A DNA stretch of 64,000 nucleotides from Scylla paramamosain (taxonomy: Eukaryota > Arthropoda > Malacostraca > Decapoda > Portunidae), in NCBI RefSeq assembly GCF_035594125.1, contig NC_087185.1, positions 9,998,501-10,062,500 on the forward strand. Reading direction: 5' to 3'. Positions 51,019-62,640 of this stretch are shown in pieces. The notes beneath the pieces were generated by a model. It was not told the DNA's origin. It saw only the letters and a program-made list of their open reading frames with translations, and did no database searches. How positions within the stretch are numbered: position 1 is the stretch's first letter; each line of letters starts with the position of its first letter. The translations under genes were made by a program, and so were the position numbers.

Positions 51019-52135
51019 ACACTCTATAAAAAGTGCTATTTGTGGGTTTTAGCTTTTTCATACATAACTAACTTAAAAAAAAAAATCATAATTCACGTTT
51101 CTCGTAACGTCCTTTTATTTTCCAAACATAGGGTTCTTTGCATGTATTTAGGCGTTTTTATAGGTAACATGATCAAAAACACTCAAAATACATGTTTCTG
51201 GTAATGTTATTCTGTTTCTCCATATAGGGTGTTTTGCATGCGTTTTAGCGTTTTGGTATGTAAGAAGCTCAAAAACACTTAAAGGCAGGTTCTTGGTAAA
51301 AGGTGGTTTTATTACCATGTAATGTGATTGCCCTCGTTTTTAGTGCTTTATTGCCTATCACGCTCAAAAACACTCAAAAGACACATTTCTGGTAATGTCA
51401 TTTTCTCCCACATAAAGCTAGTTTCGCATGCAATTTTTGGTTTTGGTAACTAAGAATGTGAAAAGCACTCAAAATACACGCATTTGGTAAGGTTGTTCTG
51501 TATTCTCAATTAAGAGTGTTATTCCATAGTTTCAGCATTTTGGTATCTAAGAAACTTATCCATATACACCGACTTTTTGCGATTTTTGCCTTTTGGCTGT
51601 TGTGAAACTGTAAAACACTCATTATACACGTTTCTCGTAATGTCTTTTTGTATCCCAATATAGAGTGTTTTCCTTCCATTTTCGCTTTTTTTGTAGGTAA
51701 GAAGCTCAAAAACAATCAAAATATACTTTTTTGGTAATTTTATTTTATTTCTCCATATTCGTTGGTTTGCATCCGTTTTAGCGTTTTTCTACGTAAAACA
51801 CTGAAAAGACACTTTTTTTTCAGTAATTTTGTGATGGATTCCCACATTGAGTGACTTTCATATTATTTATCGTTTTGGTGCCTAACATGCTGAAAAAAAA
51901 CTCAAAAGACAGGTTTCTGGTAAGGTCGTTTGATTTCCCCATATAGGTGGCTTTGCATGCACTTTAGGGTTTGGTACATAACAGTCCGAAAAAAAAGCTA
52001 AAATTAACTTTTTTTTAATAATGTTCTTTTTTTCACATAATTTCCCTGAATTTTGCCAGAATTTTGGCATCTCGGTACGTATGAAGATGAATAAAAAAAA
52101 AAAAAAACTATTTTTTTATTTATTTTTATTTTTTT
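51019..52135 (+). repeat. 1.1-kb higher-order unit U9
   Basis: Partner of U1: starts CTCTATAAAAAGTGC and has CTTATCCATATACACCGAC, GTATCCCAATATAGAG, TATTCGTTGG and GTGATGGATTCC. Confidence 0.8.
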
Positions 52136-53239
52136 TCTCTATAAAGAGTGTTAATTGTGGGTTTTAGCTTTTTGGTACTTAAAAAAATTAAAAACACTCA
52201 TAATACACGTTTCACGAAATGTCCTTTCGTTTCCCAAACATAAGATTCTTTGCATGTATTTAAGCGTTTTTATAGGTAACATGATCAAAAAACACTCAAA
52301 ATGCATGTTATTGGTAATGTTATTCTGTTTCTAAATAAAGGGTGTTTTGCATGCGTTTTAGCGTTTTGGTATATAAGGAGCTCAAAAACACTTAAAGGCA
52401 AGTTCTTGGTAAAAGTTGGTTTTATTCTTATGTAATGTGATTGCCCTGCTTTTTAGTGCTTTATGCCTATAATGCTAAAAAAAAAAAAACTTAAGACACT
52501 TTTCTGGTAATGTCATTTTTTTTCCCACATAAAGCTACTTTCACATGCAATTTGGGGTTTTGGTAACTAAGAATGTGAAAAACACTCAAAATACACGCAT
52601 TTGGTAAAGTTGTTCTGTTTATCAATTAAGAGTGTTATTCAGAAGTTTCAGCATTTTGGTATCTAAGAAAATTCTCCATATATACGAGTTTTTGCGTTTT
52701 TTGCCTTGTGCTTCTTGAGAATCTACAAAAAACTCATTATACACGTTTCTCGTAATGTCCTTTTGTTAAACAATATAGAGAGCTTTGCATCCATTTTCGC
52801 GTTATTTGTAAAAAGCTCAAAAACACTCAAAATATACCTTTTTGGTAATCTTATTATATTTTTTCATGTTCGTTGGTTTGCATCCGTTTTACCATTTTTC
52901 TACTTATAACACGGAAAAGACACCTTTTTAGTAATTTTGTTTTGGATTCCCATATAGAATGACTTCCATAATATTTATTGTTTTGGTGACTAACATGCTG
53001 AAAAACACTCAAAACACAGGTTTCTCGTAAAGTCGTTTAATTTCCCCATATAGTTGGCTTTGCATGCCCTTTAGGGTTTAGTACATAACAGTCCGAAAAA
53101 AACAGGTAAAATTAACTTTTTTGATAATGTTCTTTTTTCACATAATTTCCCTGAATTTTACCAGAATTTTGGGATCTCGGTACCTATGAAGAAGAATAAA
53201 AAAAATAAAAAAAACCTATTTATTTATTTACTTTTTTTT
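52136..53239 (+). repeat. 1.1-kb higher-order unit U10
   Basis: A complete unit. The first part pairs with U2 (CTTGAGAATCT, GTTAAACAATATAGAGAG). The part after 52,787 pairs with the partial unit at 29,884-30,358. It therefore shows the uninterrupted form of the unit split by the palindrome in copy 1. Confidence 0.8.
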
Positions 53240-54342
53240 TCTCTATAAAGAAGTTTTAGCTTTTTGGTACTTATGGAACTTAAAAACACTCATAATACAT
53301 GTTTCTCGTAATGTCCTGTCGTTTCACAGACAGGGTTTTTTTGCATGTATTTAAGCGTTTTTAAAGGTAACATGATCAAAAACACTCAAATTACATGTTT
53401 TTGGTAATGTTAATCTGTTTCTCCAAAAAGCGTGTTTTGCATGCGTTTTAGCGTTTTGGTATATAAGGAGCTCAAAAACAATTAAAGGCAAGTTCTTGGT
53501 AAAAGTTGGTTTTATTCCCATGTAATGTGATTGCCCTCCTTTTTAGTGCTTTATTGCCTAACACGCTCAAAAACACTCAAAAGACACTTTTTTGGTAATG
53601 TCATTTTTTTACCACATAAATCTAGTTTTGCATGCAATTTGGTGTTTTGGTAACTAAGAATGTGAAAAACACTCAAAATACACGTATTTCGTAAGGTTGT
53701 TCTGTATTCTCAATTAAGAGTGTTATTCTTGAGTTTCAGCATTTTGGTATCAAAGAAACTTATCCATATACACGAGTTTTTGCGTTTTTTGCCTTGTGGT
53801 TCTTGTGAAACTATAAGACACTCATTGTACACGTTTCTCGTAATGTCCTTTTTGTATCTCAATATAGATTGCTATCCATCCATTTTCACGTTTTTTGTAG
53901 GTAAGATTCTCAAAGCACTCAAAATATACGTTTTTGGTAATGTTATTCTATTTCTCCATATTCGTTGGTTTGCATCCGTTTTAGCATTTTTCTACGTAAA
54001 ACACTGAAAAGATACTTTTTCAGTAATTTTGTGATGGATTCTAATATTGAGTGACTTCCATATTATTTATCGTTTTGGTGCCTAACATGCTGAAAAACAC
54101 TCAAAAGACAGGTTTCTGGTAAAGTCGTTTAATTTCCCCATATTTGCATGCACTTTAGGGTTTGGTACATAACAGTCTGGAAAAAAAGCTAAAATTAACT
54201 TTTTTTCATAATTTTCTTTTTCCACATAATTTACCTGAATTCTGCCAGAATTTTGGCATCTTCGTACCTATGAAGATGAATAACAAAAAAATAAATAAAT
54301 AAATAAAAATAAAATAAATTGCTATATTTTTATTTATTTTTT
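53240..54342 (+). repeat. 1.1-kb higher-order unit U11
   Basis: The head shares with U5 the deletion CTCTATAAAGAAGTTTTAG and TACTTATGGAAC. The body (TTATCCATATACACGAG, TATTCGTTGG, GTGATGGATTC) is the U1/U9 type. It looks like a recombinant between unit types. Confidence 0.75.
54285..54320 (+). repeat. (AAAT)n simple repeat in the unit linker
   Basis: An A-rich AAAT expansion in the linker between U11 and U12. The linkers of all 1.1-kb units carry variable A-runs followed by ATTT/T-runs. Confidence 0.85.
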
Positions 54343-55466
54343 TCTATATTAAGAGTGTTATTTATGGGTTTTAGCTTCTTGGTACTTAAAGAACTTAAAA
54401 AAACACTCAAAATGCACGTTTCTCGAAATTTCCTTTAATTTCCCAAACATAAGGTTCTTTCTATGTATTTAAGCGTTTTTATAGGTAACATGATCAAAAA
54501 CACTCAAAATACATGTTTTTGGTAATGTTATCCTGTTTCTCCATAAAGGGTGTTTTGCATGCGTTTTAGCGTTTTGGTATATAAGGAGCTCAAAAACACT
54601 TAAAGGCAAGTTCTTAGTAAAAGTTAGTTTTATTCCCATGTAATGTGATTGCCCTGCTTTTTAGTGCTTTATTGCCTATCATGCTAAAAAAGAAACACTT
54701 AAAAGACACTTTTCTGGTAATGTCATTTTTTTCCCACATACAGCTACTTTCACATAAAATTTGGGGTTTTGGTAACTAAGAATGTGAAAAACACTCAAAA
54801 TACACGCATTTGGTAAGGTTGTTCTGTTTCTTAATTAAGAGTGTTATTCAGGATTTTCAGCATTTTGGTATCTAAGAAACTTTTCCATATATACGAGTTT
54901 TTCGTTTTTTGCCTTGTGCTTCTTGAGAATCTATAAAACACTCATTATACACGTTTCTCGTAATATCCTTTTGTTAACTAATATAGAGAGCTTAGCATCC
55001 ATTTTCGTGTTTTTGTAAGTAAAAAGCTCAAAAAAACACTCAAAATATACCTTTTTGGTAATATTCTATTTCTTCATATTGGTCGGTCTGCATCCGTTTT
55101 AGCGTTTTTCTACGTAAAACACGAAAAAGACACGTTTAAAGTAATTTTGTTTTGGATTCCTATATAGAATGACTTCCATATTATTTTTTTTTTTTTGACT
55201 AACATGCTGAAAAACACTAGAAACACAGGTTTCTCGTAAAGTCGTTTAATTTCCCCATATAGTTGGCTTTGCAAGCACTTTTTGGTTTGGTACATAACAG
55301 TCCAAAAAAAGCTAAAATTAACTTTTTTTATAATATTCTTTTTACATATAATTTCCCTGAAATTTGCCAGAATTTTGGCACCTCAGTACCTATAAGGAAG
55401 AATAACAAAAAAAAGATATTTTCATTTATTTCGTTTATTTTTATTTTATTTTTTATTTTTTTGGTT
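54343..55466 (+). repeat. 1.1-kb higher-order unit U12
   Basis: Groups with U2 and U10 by AAACATAAGGTTC, CTTGAGAATCT, GTTAACTAATATAGAGAG, GGTAATATTCTATTTC and the TTTTTTTTGACTAACATG variant of the second M2. Confidence 0.75.
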
Positions 55467-56478
55467 TCTTTATAAATAGTGTTATTGGTGGGTTTTAGCT
55501 TTTTGGTATTTAAGTAATTTAAAAACACTTATAATACACGTTCCTCGTAATGACCTTTCGTTTCCCAAACATATGATTCTTTGCATGTATTTAGGCATTT
55601 TTATAGGTAACATGATGAAAAACGCTCAAAATACATGATTTTTGTAATGTTATTGTGTTTCTCCATAAAGGGTGTTTTGCATTCGTTTTAGCGTTTTTGG
55701 TATGTAAGGAACTCAAAAGTATTTAACGGCAAGTTCTTGGTAAAAGTTTGTTTTATTCACATGTAATGTGATTGCCCTTCTTTTAAGTACTTTATTGCCT
55801 AACACGCTCAAAAACACTCAGAAGACATTTTCTGGTAATATAATTTTTTCCCCACATCAACCTAGTTTCGCATGCAATTTCGGGTTTTGGTAACTAAGAA
55901 TGTGAAAAACACTCAAAATAAACGCATTTGGTAAGGCTGTTCTGTATCTCAATCAAGCGTGTTATTCATGAGTTCCAGCCTTTTGGTATCTAAGAAACTT
56001 TTGCCTTGTGGTTGTTATGAAACTATAAAACACTTATTATACACGTTTCTCGTAATGTCCTTTCGTTTCCCAATATAGAGTGCTTTGCTTTTGGCAATGT
56101 TATTCTATTTCTTCATATAGGTTTGTTTGCATCCGTTTTATTGTTTTTCTACGTAAAACACTGAAAAAACAAGTGTTAAATATTTTTATTTTGGATTCCC
56201 ATATAGAGTGATTTTCATATTATTTATTGTTTTGGTGCCTAACATACTGAAAAACACTCAAAAGACAGGTTTCTGGTAAACTCGTTTAATTTCCCCATAG
56301 AGGTGGCTTTGCATGCAATTTAGGTTTTGGTACATAACTGTCCAAAAAAAAGCTAAAATTAACTTTTTTTAATAATGTTCTTTTTTCCACATATTTTCCA
56401 GAATTTTGCCAGAATTTTGGCATCTTGGTACCTATGAAGAAGAATAACAAAAAAGAAAAAAGAAAATTACTTTTTTTT
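55467..56478 (+). repeat. 1.1-kb higher-order unit U13, shortened
   Basis: The head (TTTCTTTATAAATAG, TTTAAGTAATT) is like U6. From the first M1 on it is like U7 (TTTAACGGCAAG, TTTCGGGTTTTGG, no mini-monomer). A deletion in the second M5 (GAGTGCTTTGCTTTTGGCAATG) shortens it to about 1.01 kb. Confidence 0.75.
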
Positions 56479-57150
56479 TCTTTATAAAGAGTGTTATTTG
56501 TGGGTTTTAGGTTTTTGGTGCTTAAGGAACTTAATAACATTCATAATACACGTTTCTCGTAATGTCACCTTTCGTTTCCCAAACATAGGGTTCTTTGCAT
56601 GTATTTAAGCGTTTTTATAGGTAACATGATCAAAAACACTCAAAATACATGTTTTTGGTATTGTTATTTTGTTTCTTCATAAAGGGTGTTTTGCATGCGT
56701 CTTACATACGTTTTGGTATGTAAGGAGTTCAAAAACACTTAAAGGCAAGTTCTTGGTAAAAGTTGGTTTTATTCCCATGTAATGTGATTGCCCTGCTTTT
56801 TAGTGCTTTATTGCCTAACACGCTCAAAAACACTCAAAAGACACTTTTCTGGAAATGTCTTTTTTTTTCTTTCCACATAAAGCTAGTTTCGCATGCAATT
56901 TGGGGTTTTGGTAACCAAGAATGTGAAAAACACTCAAAATACACGCATTTGGTAAGATTGTTCTGTTTCTCAATTAAGAGTGTTATTCATGAGTTTCAGC
57001 GTTTTGGTATATAAGAATCTCAAAAACACTCATAATGCACGTTTCTCTTAATGTCCCTTTCTTTTTCCTCATTTAGGGTGCTTTGCATGCATTTTGGCAT
57101 TTTTTTTTTCACGGAATAGCTGAAAAACACTGAAAATACACGCTTTTGGT
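56479..57150 (+). repeat. 1.1-kb higher-order unit U14, cut by the CR1-like LINE
   Basis: Partner of U8. It ends in CGCTTTTGGT immediately before the LINE octamer tail. Confidence 0.8.
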
Positions 57151-57174
57151 TATAAGAACATAAGAACATAAGAA
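57151..57174 (-). repeat. Octamer tail of the CR1-like LINE, copy 2
   Basis: Plus strand TATAAGAA, CATAAGAA, CATAAGAA: three 8-bp units, cleaner than in copy 1. Confidence 0.8.
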
Positions 57175-57256
57175 AAAAGTAAATATGCAAGAAGGCATCA
57201 GGCCTACGCGTGGCAGTACTTGTATGAAATATGCTTACGTATTTCCACTATCATCC

Positions 57257-58800
57257 TCATCCATAAATGTGTAATTTTCTCTTACAGTTACCATATGCCT
57301 CATCACCAACACCTTGATTAATAAGTCCGTTCCAATCATCTACTACTGTATTTGAGAACCAATTCCTTCCTGTTTCCTTTTTGAACATCACGTTTTCAGG
57401 CTCAAGCCTGAAAACTTGACGTTCCATTTTTCTTGTTCTATCATGGTTACAGATTCTACGAATTTTCCTTATGTTCCCCTTGTTATAACCCATATACCAC
57501 TTAAAGACTTCTCTCAGGTCCACTCTTAACCTACGTCTCTTTAAAGAATGTAAATTTAACAGCTTGAATCTCGCTTCGTAAGGAATACTCCTCATCCCAT
57601 GTATCCTTTTAGTCATTCTCCTTTGGACTGATTCTAATAGACCTTTATCCTTCCTGTGATGTGGTGACCAGAATTGGACAGCGTAGTCTAGATGAAGTCT
57701 GACCAGCGCCAAATGTAACTTTAATATTACTTCGGGAGTTTTACTTTTAACACTCCTGAAAATGAATCATAATACACTATTTGCTTTGTTTCTGGTCTCT
57801 TTGCATTGCTTTCTTAGACGGAGTTCAGAGCTAACTTTAAATCTCAAATCTTTTTCTTACCCTGAACCTACCAGAACTTGGTTCTTCATTGTGTAACTAC
57901 TGTGTGGGTTTCTTCTACTTAAGCTAAGTGCTTTGCATTTGTTGATATTAAACTGCATTTGCCATCTGTCTGTCCATTCGTTCATCCGATCTAAATCTGC
58001 CTGCAAGGCGATGGTATGCGATTCTGACCTAATTAATCTACATACTCTCGTCATCCGCAAATTTACTAACAACACTACTAATTCCACTATCCAAGTCATT
58101 GACATATATTACAAAAAACATCGGCCCTAATACTAATAATCCCTTTGTTACCCCACTAATTACTTGACCCCATTCGGATTTAGAGCCGTTTATTACAACA
58201 CTCTGTCGCCTGCCGCTTGGCCATGACATTATCCAGATTACTTATAACCTTTTTCCAATTCTTAAATACTCTGGAATATATTTCATCTGGTCCTGGTGAC
58301 TTGAACTTTTCAGCTTATCTATCTCCTGTTCCACTATCTCTTTAGTTATAGTAATATCTGTCAGCTTCTCATTCTCTTCTACTCTAAATATCTTCTCATT
58401 ATTCGGCAAATCCTGCATGTTTTCCTGGGCAAAGACAGTTAAAAAATACTCGTTCACAATTTTACTAATCTCCTCCCAACAACTAAGCAGGTCCCATTCT
58501 GCTGTCTTTAAGGAACTATTGTTTCTCTATTCTTCGTCTTATATGCCTGATAAAATCCCTTGGGGTCCATCTTCGCTTGGCTGGCTACCTTTAATTCATA
58601 ACTATTTTTAGTTTCCCTTGTTAAACTCCTGACTTTTCTAATTCATTATATTATGGCCTTAAAACCACCTCCCCTGTCTTTAATCTCATATATACTTCTC
58701 TTTCGCCCTATGTAGTGTTTTAACCTCAGTCATCCATTTAGGACCATTCTTCTGCAATCTTATTCTTCTGTAAGGGATGTTTCCTAACTGTCCTGAATGT
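57257..58800 (-). pseudogene. broken reverse transcriptase (CR1-like), copy 2
   Basis: The minus strand, in protein order, shows four pieces. A linker segment has MNEYFLTVFAQENMQDLP (58,242-58,457). The motif B region is VLGPMFFVIYVNDL with KFADD (58,038-58,229). A shifted frame has LQADLDRMNEWTDRWQMQF and NINKCKALSLSR (57,857-58,105), typical of the segment after the catalytic box. The last is an uninterrupted 151-residue C-terminal piece with RLHLDYAVQFWSPHHRKD, RRMTKRIHGMRSIPYEARF, VFKWYMGYNKGN and WFSNTVVDDWNGL (57,257-57,712). Motif A is deleted, and the frame shifts right after FADD where copy 1 has two more bases. The C-terminal part is better preserved than in copy 1. Confidence 0.85.
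57393..57414. repeat. 22-bp palindrome inside the LINE
   Basis: TTTTCAGGCT and AGCCTGAAAA are 10-bp arms around a CA spacer. In copy 1 (about 34,512-34,524) only one arm-like remnant, TTTTCAGGCTTGAACC, remains. Confidence 0.9.
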
Positions 58801-59281
58801 AATATATCAACGAAATATTTATTTCGCTTCTCCATAAAGGGTGTTTTGCTTGGGTTTTAGCGTTTCTGTACATAAGAACCTATAAAACACGTTTTTAGTA
58901 ATGTTGTTTTTGTATTCCTTTATAGAGCGCTTTCCATGCTTTTTTAGCGTTTTGGTGTCTAACACGTTCAAAGACACTGAAAAGACACGTTGATGATAAT
59001 GTCGTTTCATTTCCCGATAAAGGGGGCTTCCAATGCATTTTGACTTTTGGTACTTAACAATATGAAAAAAGTTTAAGTAAAAGCTTTCCGTAGAGTTGTT
59101 TTTCCATATAAAGTGCTAATCACGAGTTTTTGAGTTTTGGTACCTAAAAAGCTCAAAATCTCTCATAATACACTTTTCTCGTAATGTCCTTTCTTTTCTC
59201 CATGTAGGATGCTTTGCGTGTAATTTGGCAATTTTATACTTAACAAGCACAAAAACAATCAAAATACAAGTTTTTGGTAAT

Positions 59282-59378
59282 GTTATTCTGTTTCTCCGTA
59301 AAGGTTGTTTTGCATGTATTTTAGCGATTTCGGACGTAAGAGGGTTAAAAAACACTCTAAAGATACTTTCTTGGTAAT
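59282..59378 (+). repeat. Reference monomer M1 (97 bp)
   Basis: M1 is marked by GTTATTCTGTTTCTCC followed by TAAAGG, a GTTTTGCATG word and, in most copies, TACGTAAGAAGCTC or TACGTAAGTAGCTC. It ends in GGTAAT. In consensus, A/T tracts fall at about positions 27-30, 38-41, 46-49, 66-70, 76-79 and 86-90. Confidence 0.85.
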
Positions 59379-59474
59379 GTTATTTTATATTGCCAAATAG
59401 GGTGCTTTCAATGCTTTTTAGCATTTTGATTCCTAACACTCAAGTAAACACTCAAAAGACACGTTTCCTGTAAT
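59379..59474 (+). repeat. Reference monomer M2 (96 bp)
   Basis: M2 is marked by a TATTCCCATATAGGGTGA-type start, CCATGCTTTTTAGCG, and GGTGCCTAACACGCTC in better copies. It ends with AAGACACGTTTCTGGTAAT or a near variant. Confidence 0.85.
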
Positions 59475-59564
59475 ATTGTTTTGCTTCTTCATATAGGGAT
59501 CTGCATGCATTATGATGTTTGCTACATAATATGAAAAACGCTCAAAATAAAGGTTTCAGGTAAT
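59475..59564 (+). repeat. Reference monomer M3 (90 bp)
   Basis: M3 is marked by GCTTTGCATGCATTTTGGCG and by AACAATGTGAAA in place of the AAGCTCAAAA found in M1, M4 and M5. This copy is slightly shortened. Confidence 0.85.
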
Positions 59565-59660
59565 GTTGTTCTTTTTCTCTATATAGGGTGCTATTCATGC
59601 GTTTTAGCGTTTTGGTACTTAGGAAGCTCAAAAACACTAATAAAACTTGTTTCTCGTAAT
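59565..59660 (+). repeat. Reference monomer M4 (96 bp)
   Basis: M4 is marked by GTTGTTCTGTTTCTCC, GTGCTATTCATGCG, CTAAGAAGCTC and CTCATAATACACGTTTCTCG. It is the monomer that is repeatedly remodelled in the 1.1-kb units (shortened head, mini-monomer insert, degenerate sixth copy). Confidence 0.85.
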
Positions 59661-59766
59661 GTCTTTCTATTTCCCCATATATGATGCTTCGTATGTATTT
59701 TGACGTTTTGGTACATAACAAGGTAAAAAAATAAAAATAAATAAATAAAAACACGTTTTTGGTGAT
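59661..59766 (+). repeat. Reference monomer M5 (106 bp here)
   Basis: M5 is marked by GTCCTTTCGTTTCCCCATAT, a GCATTTTGGCGTTTTTCTAC core, TAACAAGCTC and AATACTTGTTTTTGG. This copy is lengthened by an AAAT expansion. Confidence 0.8.
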
Positions 59767-60039
59767 GTTCTGTTTCTCTATTAAGAGATATAGGATATAT
59801 TCAATTTTCATTCAAGCAGTTTAGTGTTTGGTACCTAAGCGACTCAAAACACTGACAAAGCACGTTTCTCGTAATGTTCTATCGTTTCCCCATACAGGAT
59901 GCTTTACATGCATTTTTAATATCATGTACGTAACAGACTGAGAAAGACTCAAAATACACGTTTTTGGTATGGTTTTTCTATTTGGTAAGGTCATTCGTGT
60001 TTGTTGCACGTGTGTTAGCGTTTTGGTACTTAAAAGACA

Positions 60040-60940
60040 TTTTATTTTATTTTATTTTTATTTTTTTATGTAGGAAGGATACTGGCCAAGGGCAACAAAA
60101 ATCTAATAAAAAAAAAATGCCCACTGAAATGCCAGTCCCATAAAAGGGTCAAAGCAGTTATCAAAAATTGGTGGATAAGTGTCTTGAAACCTCCCTCTTG
60201 AAGGAATTCAAGTCATAGGAAGGTGGAAATACAGAAGCAGGCAGGGAGTTCCAGAGTTTACCAGAGAAAGGGATGAATGATTCAGAATACTGGTTAACTC
60301 TTGCGTTAGAGAGGTGGACAGAATAGGGGTGAGAAAAAGAAGAAAGTCTTGTGCAGCGAGGCCACGGAAGGAGGGGAGGCATGCAGTTAGCAAGATCAGA
60401 AGAGCAGTTGGCATGAAAATAGCGGTAGAAAACAGCTAGATATGCAACTTGCGGCGGTGAGAGAGGGGCTGAAGACAGTCAGTTAGAGGAGAGGAGTTGA
60501 TGAGACGAAAAGCTTTTGATTCCACCCTGTCTAGAAGAGCAGTATGAGTGGAACTCCCCCAGACATGTGAAGCATACTCCATACATGGACGGATAAGGCC
60601 CTTGTACAGAGTTAGCAGCTGGGGGGGTGAGAAAAACTGGCGGAGACGTCTCAGAACACCTAACTTCATAGAAGCTATTTTAGCTAGAGATGAGATGTGA
60701 AGTTTCCAGTTCAGATTATAAGTAAAGGACAGACCGAGGATGTTCAGTGTAGAAGAGGGTGACAGTTGAGTGTCATTGAAGAAGAGGGGATAGTTGTCTG
60801 GAAGGTTGTGTCGAGTTGATAGATGGAGGAATTGAGTTTTTGAGGCATTGAACAACACCAAGTTTGCTCTGCCCCAATCAGAAATTTTAGAAAGATCAGA
60901 AGTCAGGCGTTCTGTGGCTTCAATGCGTGATATGTTTACA
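60040..60940 (-). mobile_element. jockey-like non-LTR retrotransposon fragment, copy 2
   Basis: Minus-strand relative of the element at 833-1,663. Its 3' tail is the (TTTTA)n-type run at 60,040-60,069 in plus orientation, i.e. an A-rich tail after CCAGTATCCTTCCTACAT. It is truncated at the 5' end at nearly the same point as copy 1 (GCCACAG at about 60,912-60,918), with perhaps 20 additional bases of uncertain origin. Satellite on both sides is forward, so this copy does not sit at an orientation switch. It lies outside the large duplication. Confidence 0.85.
60161..60940 (-). pseudogene. broken reverse transcriptase C-terminal region (jockey-like), copy 2
   Basis: The reading frame is open from the 5' truncation through [76 protein letters not shown] and LLDRVESKAFRLINSS to about 60,450. 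There a missing base shifts the frame. It resumes as PRCTRLSSFSHPYSVHLSNA and FSGKLWNSLPASVFPP to a stop near 60,161. It covers only sequence downstream of the catalytic motifs. With one frameshift against two in copy 1, it is the better-preserved copy. Confidence 0.85.
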
Positions 60941-62640
60941 TGCTTATTATTTTGCATTTCTATATAAGGTGCTTTCCATGCTATTTAGCATTTATGTGAA
61001 AAACACATAAAAACACATTTCTTACATTATTGTTAAATTTTCTCGTATAGCGCAAGCATTATGGTGTTTTGCTATCTGACAATGTGAAAAACATTCAAAT
61101 TACACGATTTTGGTAATGTTTTTCTCTTTCTCCATAGAGTTTGCTACTCATTTATTTTAGCATTTTGGTACCTAAGAAGCTAGAAAAAAAAACCCCTCAT
61201 AATACACGTTTTTTGTTATGTCCTTTCATTTCCTCATATAGGGTCTTTTTGGTGCTTTGGTACCTAACAGGGTGTTTGCATTTATTTTGACATTATAGTT
61301 CGTAAGAGCCTAAAAAAAACACTCTAAAGACACGTTTTAGTAATGTTGTTTTGTATTCCCCTATAGGGTGATTTCGTTGCTTCTTACTTGATTTGGTGCC
61401 TAACACGCTCAAAAAATAACAAAAGACAAGTTTCTAGTGATTTCGTTTCGTTTCTTCATATAGGTTGCTTTACATGCATGTTGGGATTTTGGTAATTATC
61501 AATGTAAAAAAATACACGTTTTTGGTAAGGTTGTTCTTTTTCTTCAGAGGAGTATTGAAGCTTTTTACTGATTTGGTACTTAAGAAAGTAATGAAAAAAA
61601 GATAACATAACAAACGTTTCTCGTAATGTCCTTTCATTTCCATATGCAGGGTGTTTTGTTTGATGATAGGCGATTTTGTTCATAATACGCTCAAAGACAC
61701 TCAAAATACACGTTTTTGGTAAATGTATTCTGTTTCTCTATATAGAATATTTTCATGCGTTTTTAATGTCGTTTCATATATCTATTTCTCCATATAGGGT
61801 GTTATTCATGAGTTTTACCCTTTTGATAATAAAAAGGTCAAAAACACTCATAATACACGTTTCTCGTAATGTCTTTTCATTTTTCCCATATAGGGTATTT
61901 TCGATTCATTTAGGTATTTTTTTTAGTAACAATCTTACAAAACACTCAAAATACTTGTTTTTGGTAATGTTATTCTGATTCTCCATAAAGGATGTTTTCT
62001 ATGTTTTTTTTTTTTTTTATCGTTTTGGTACGTAGGACACTCAAAAGAAACGTTTTCTTAATGTTGTTTTGTATTCCCATATCAGGTGATTTGTATGCTT
62101 TTTGGCATTTTTTGCCTAACACGCTGAAGAACACATTTTAGATACGTTTCTGAAATCTCGTTTCCTTTCCCCAAATAGGGTGCTTTACATGCATTATGGC
62201 GTTTTGATTCATAACAATGTGAAAACACTGAAAATTAACGTTTTTGGTAATGTTATTTCATATAGAGTGTTATTCATGCATTTTAGCGACTTCGTACCTA
62301 ATAAGTTAAAAAAAAACACTAATAGTACACATTTTAGTAACGTCTTTTCATTTTCCCATTTAAGATATTATATATGCATTTTAGCGTTTTTCTACTTAAC
62401 TAACTCAGAAACACTCGAAATATTTGTTTTTGATATTATTTCTCCATGTTTTTTTTTCACGCGATTTAGCGTTTCGGTACGTAAGAAACTCAAAAATAAT
62501 GAAAACACACGTTTATGGTAAAGTTGTTTTGTTTTCCTTTATAGGGTGCTTTCCCTGCTTTTTTGCGTTTTGGTGCCTAGCACGCCAATAAACATTCAAA
62601 AGGCACTTTTCTGGAAATCGCGTTTCCTTTCCTCATATAG
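60941..62640 (+). repeat. 96-bp satellite, forward block
   Basis: Forward monomers following the usual order, with normal M4, M5 and M1 at 61,740-62,030. The block ends in CTCATATAGGGTAC at 62,640, where orientation switches. No gene is seen. Confidence 0.9.

Larger units (their letters stand above)
46103..52920 (+). repeat. Third copy of the palindrome-arm sequence
   Basis: It matches 15,959-22,850 in direct orientation and 23,098-29,887 in inverted orientation. Here it continues uninterrupted into the rest of unit U10, with no fold-back, and so shows the arrangement without the palindrome. Confidence 0.85.
57151..58817 (-). mobile_element. CR1-like non-LTR retrotransposon fragment, copy 2
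   Basis: Same element, orientation and insertion point as 34,281-36,087. It lacks about 173 bp present in copy 1 (35,336-35,508), where ATTATCCAG joins ATTACTTATAACC at about 58,235. It keeps a short palindrome at 57,393-57,414 that copy 1 has lost. The shared boundaries show it was carried by the segmental duplication and did not insert independently. Confidence 0.85.
58818..60039 (+). repeat. 96-bp satellite, forward block
   Basis: Regular forward monomers. Up to 58,920 they belong to the duplication; after that they continue as ordinary satellite (TATAGAGCGCTTTCCATGC), outside the duplication. This block includes a well-formed reference pentamer at 59,282-59,766. No gene is seen. Confidence 0.9.

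Noticed and set aside
59282..59766. CENP-B box in the monomers
   Set aside because: The TTTCG start of some M5 monomers matches only the first bases of the box. The CGGG part is absent, so the known motif is not present.
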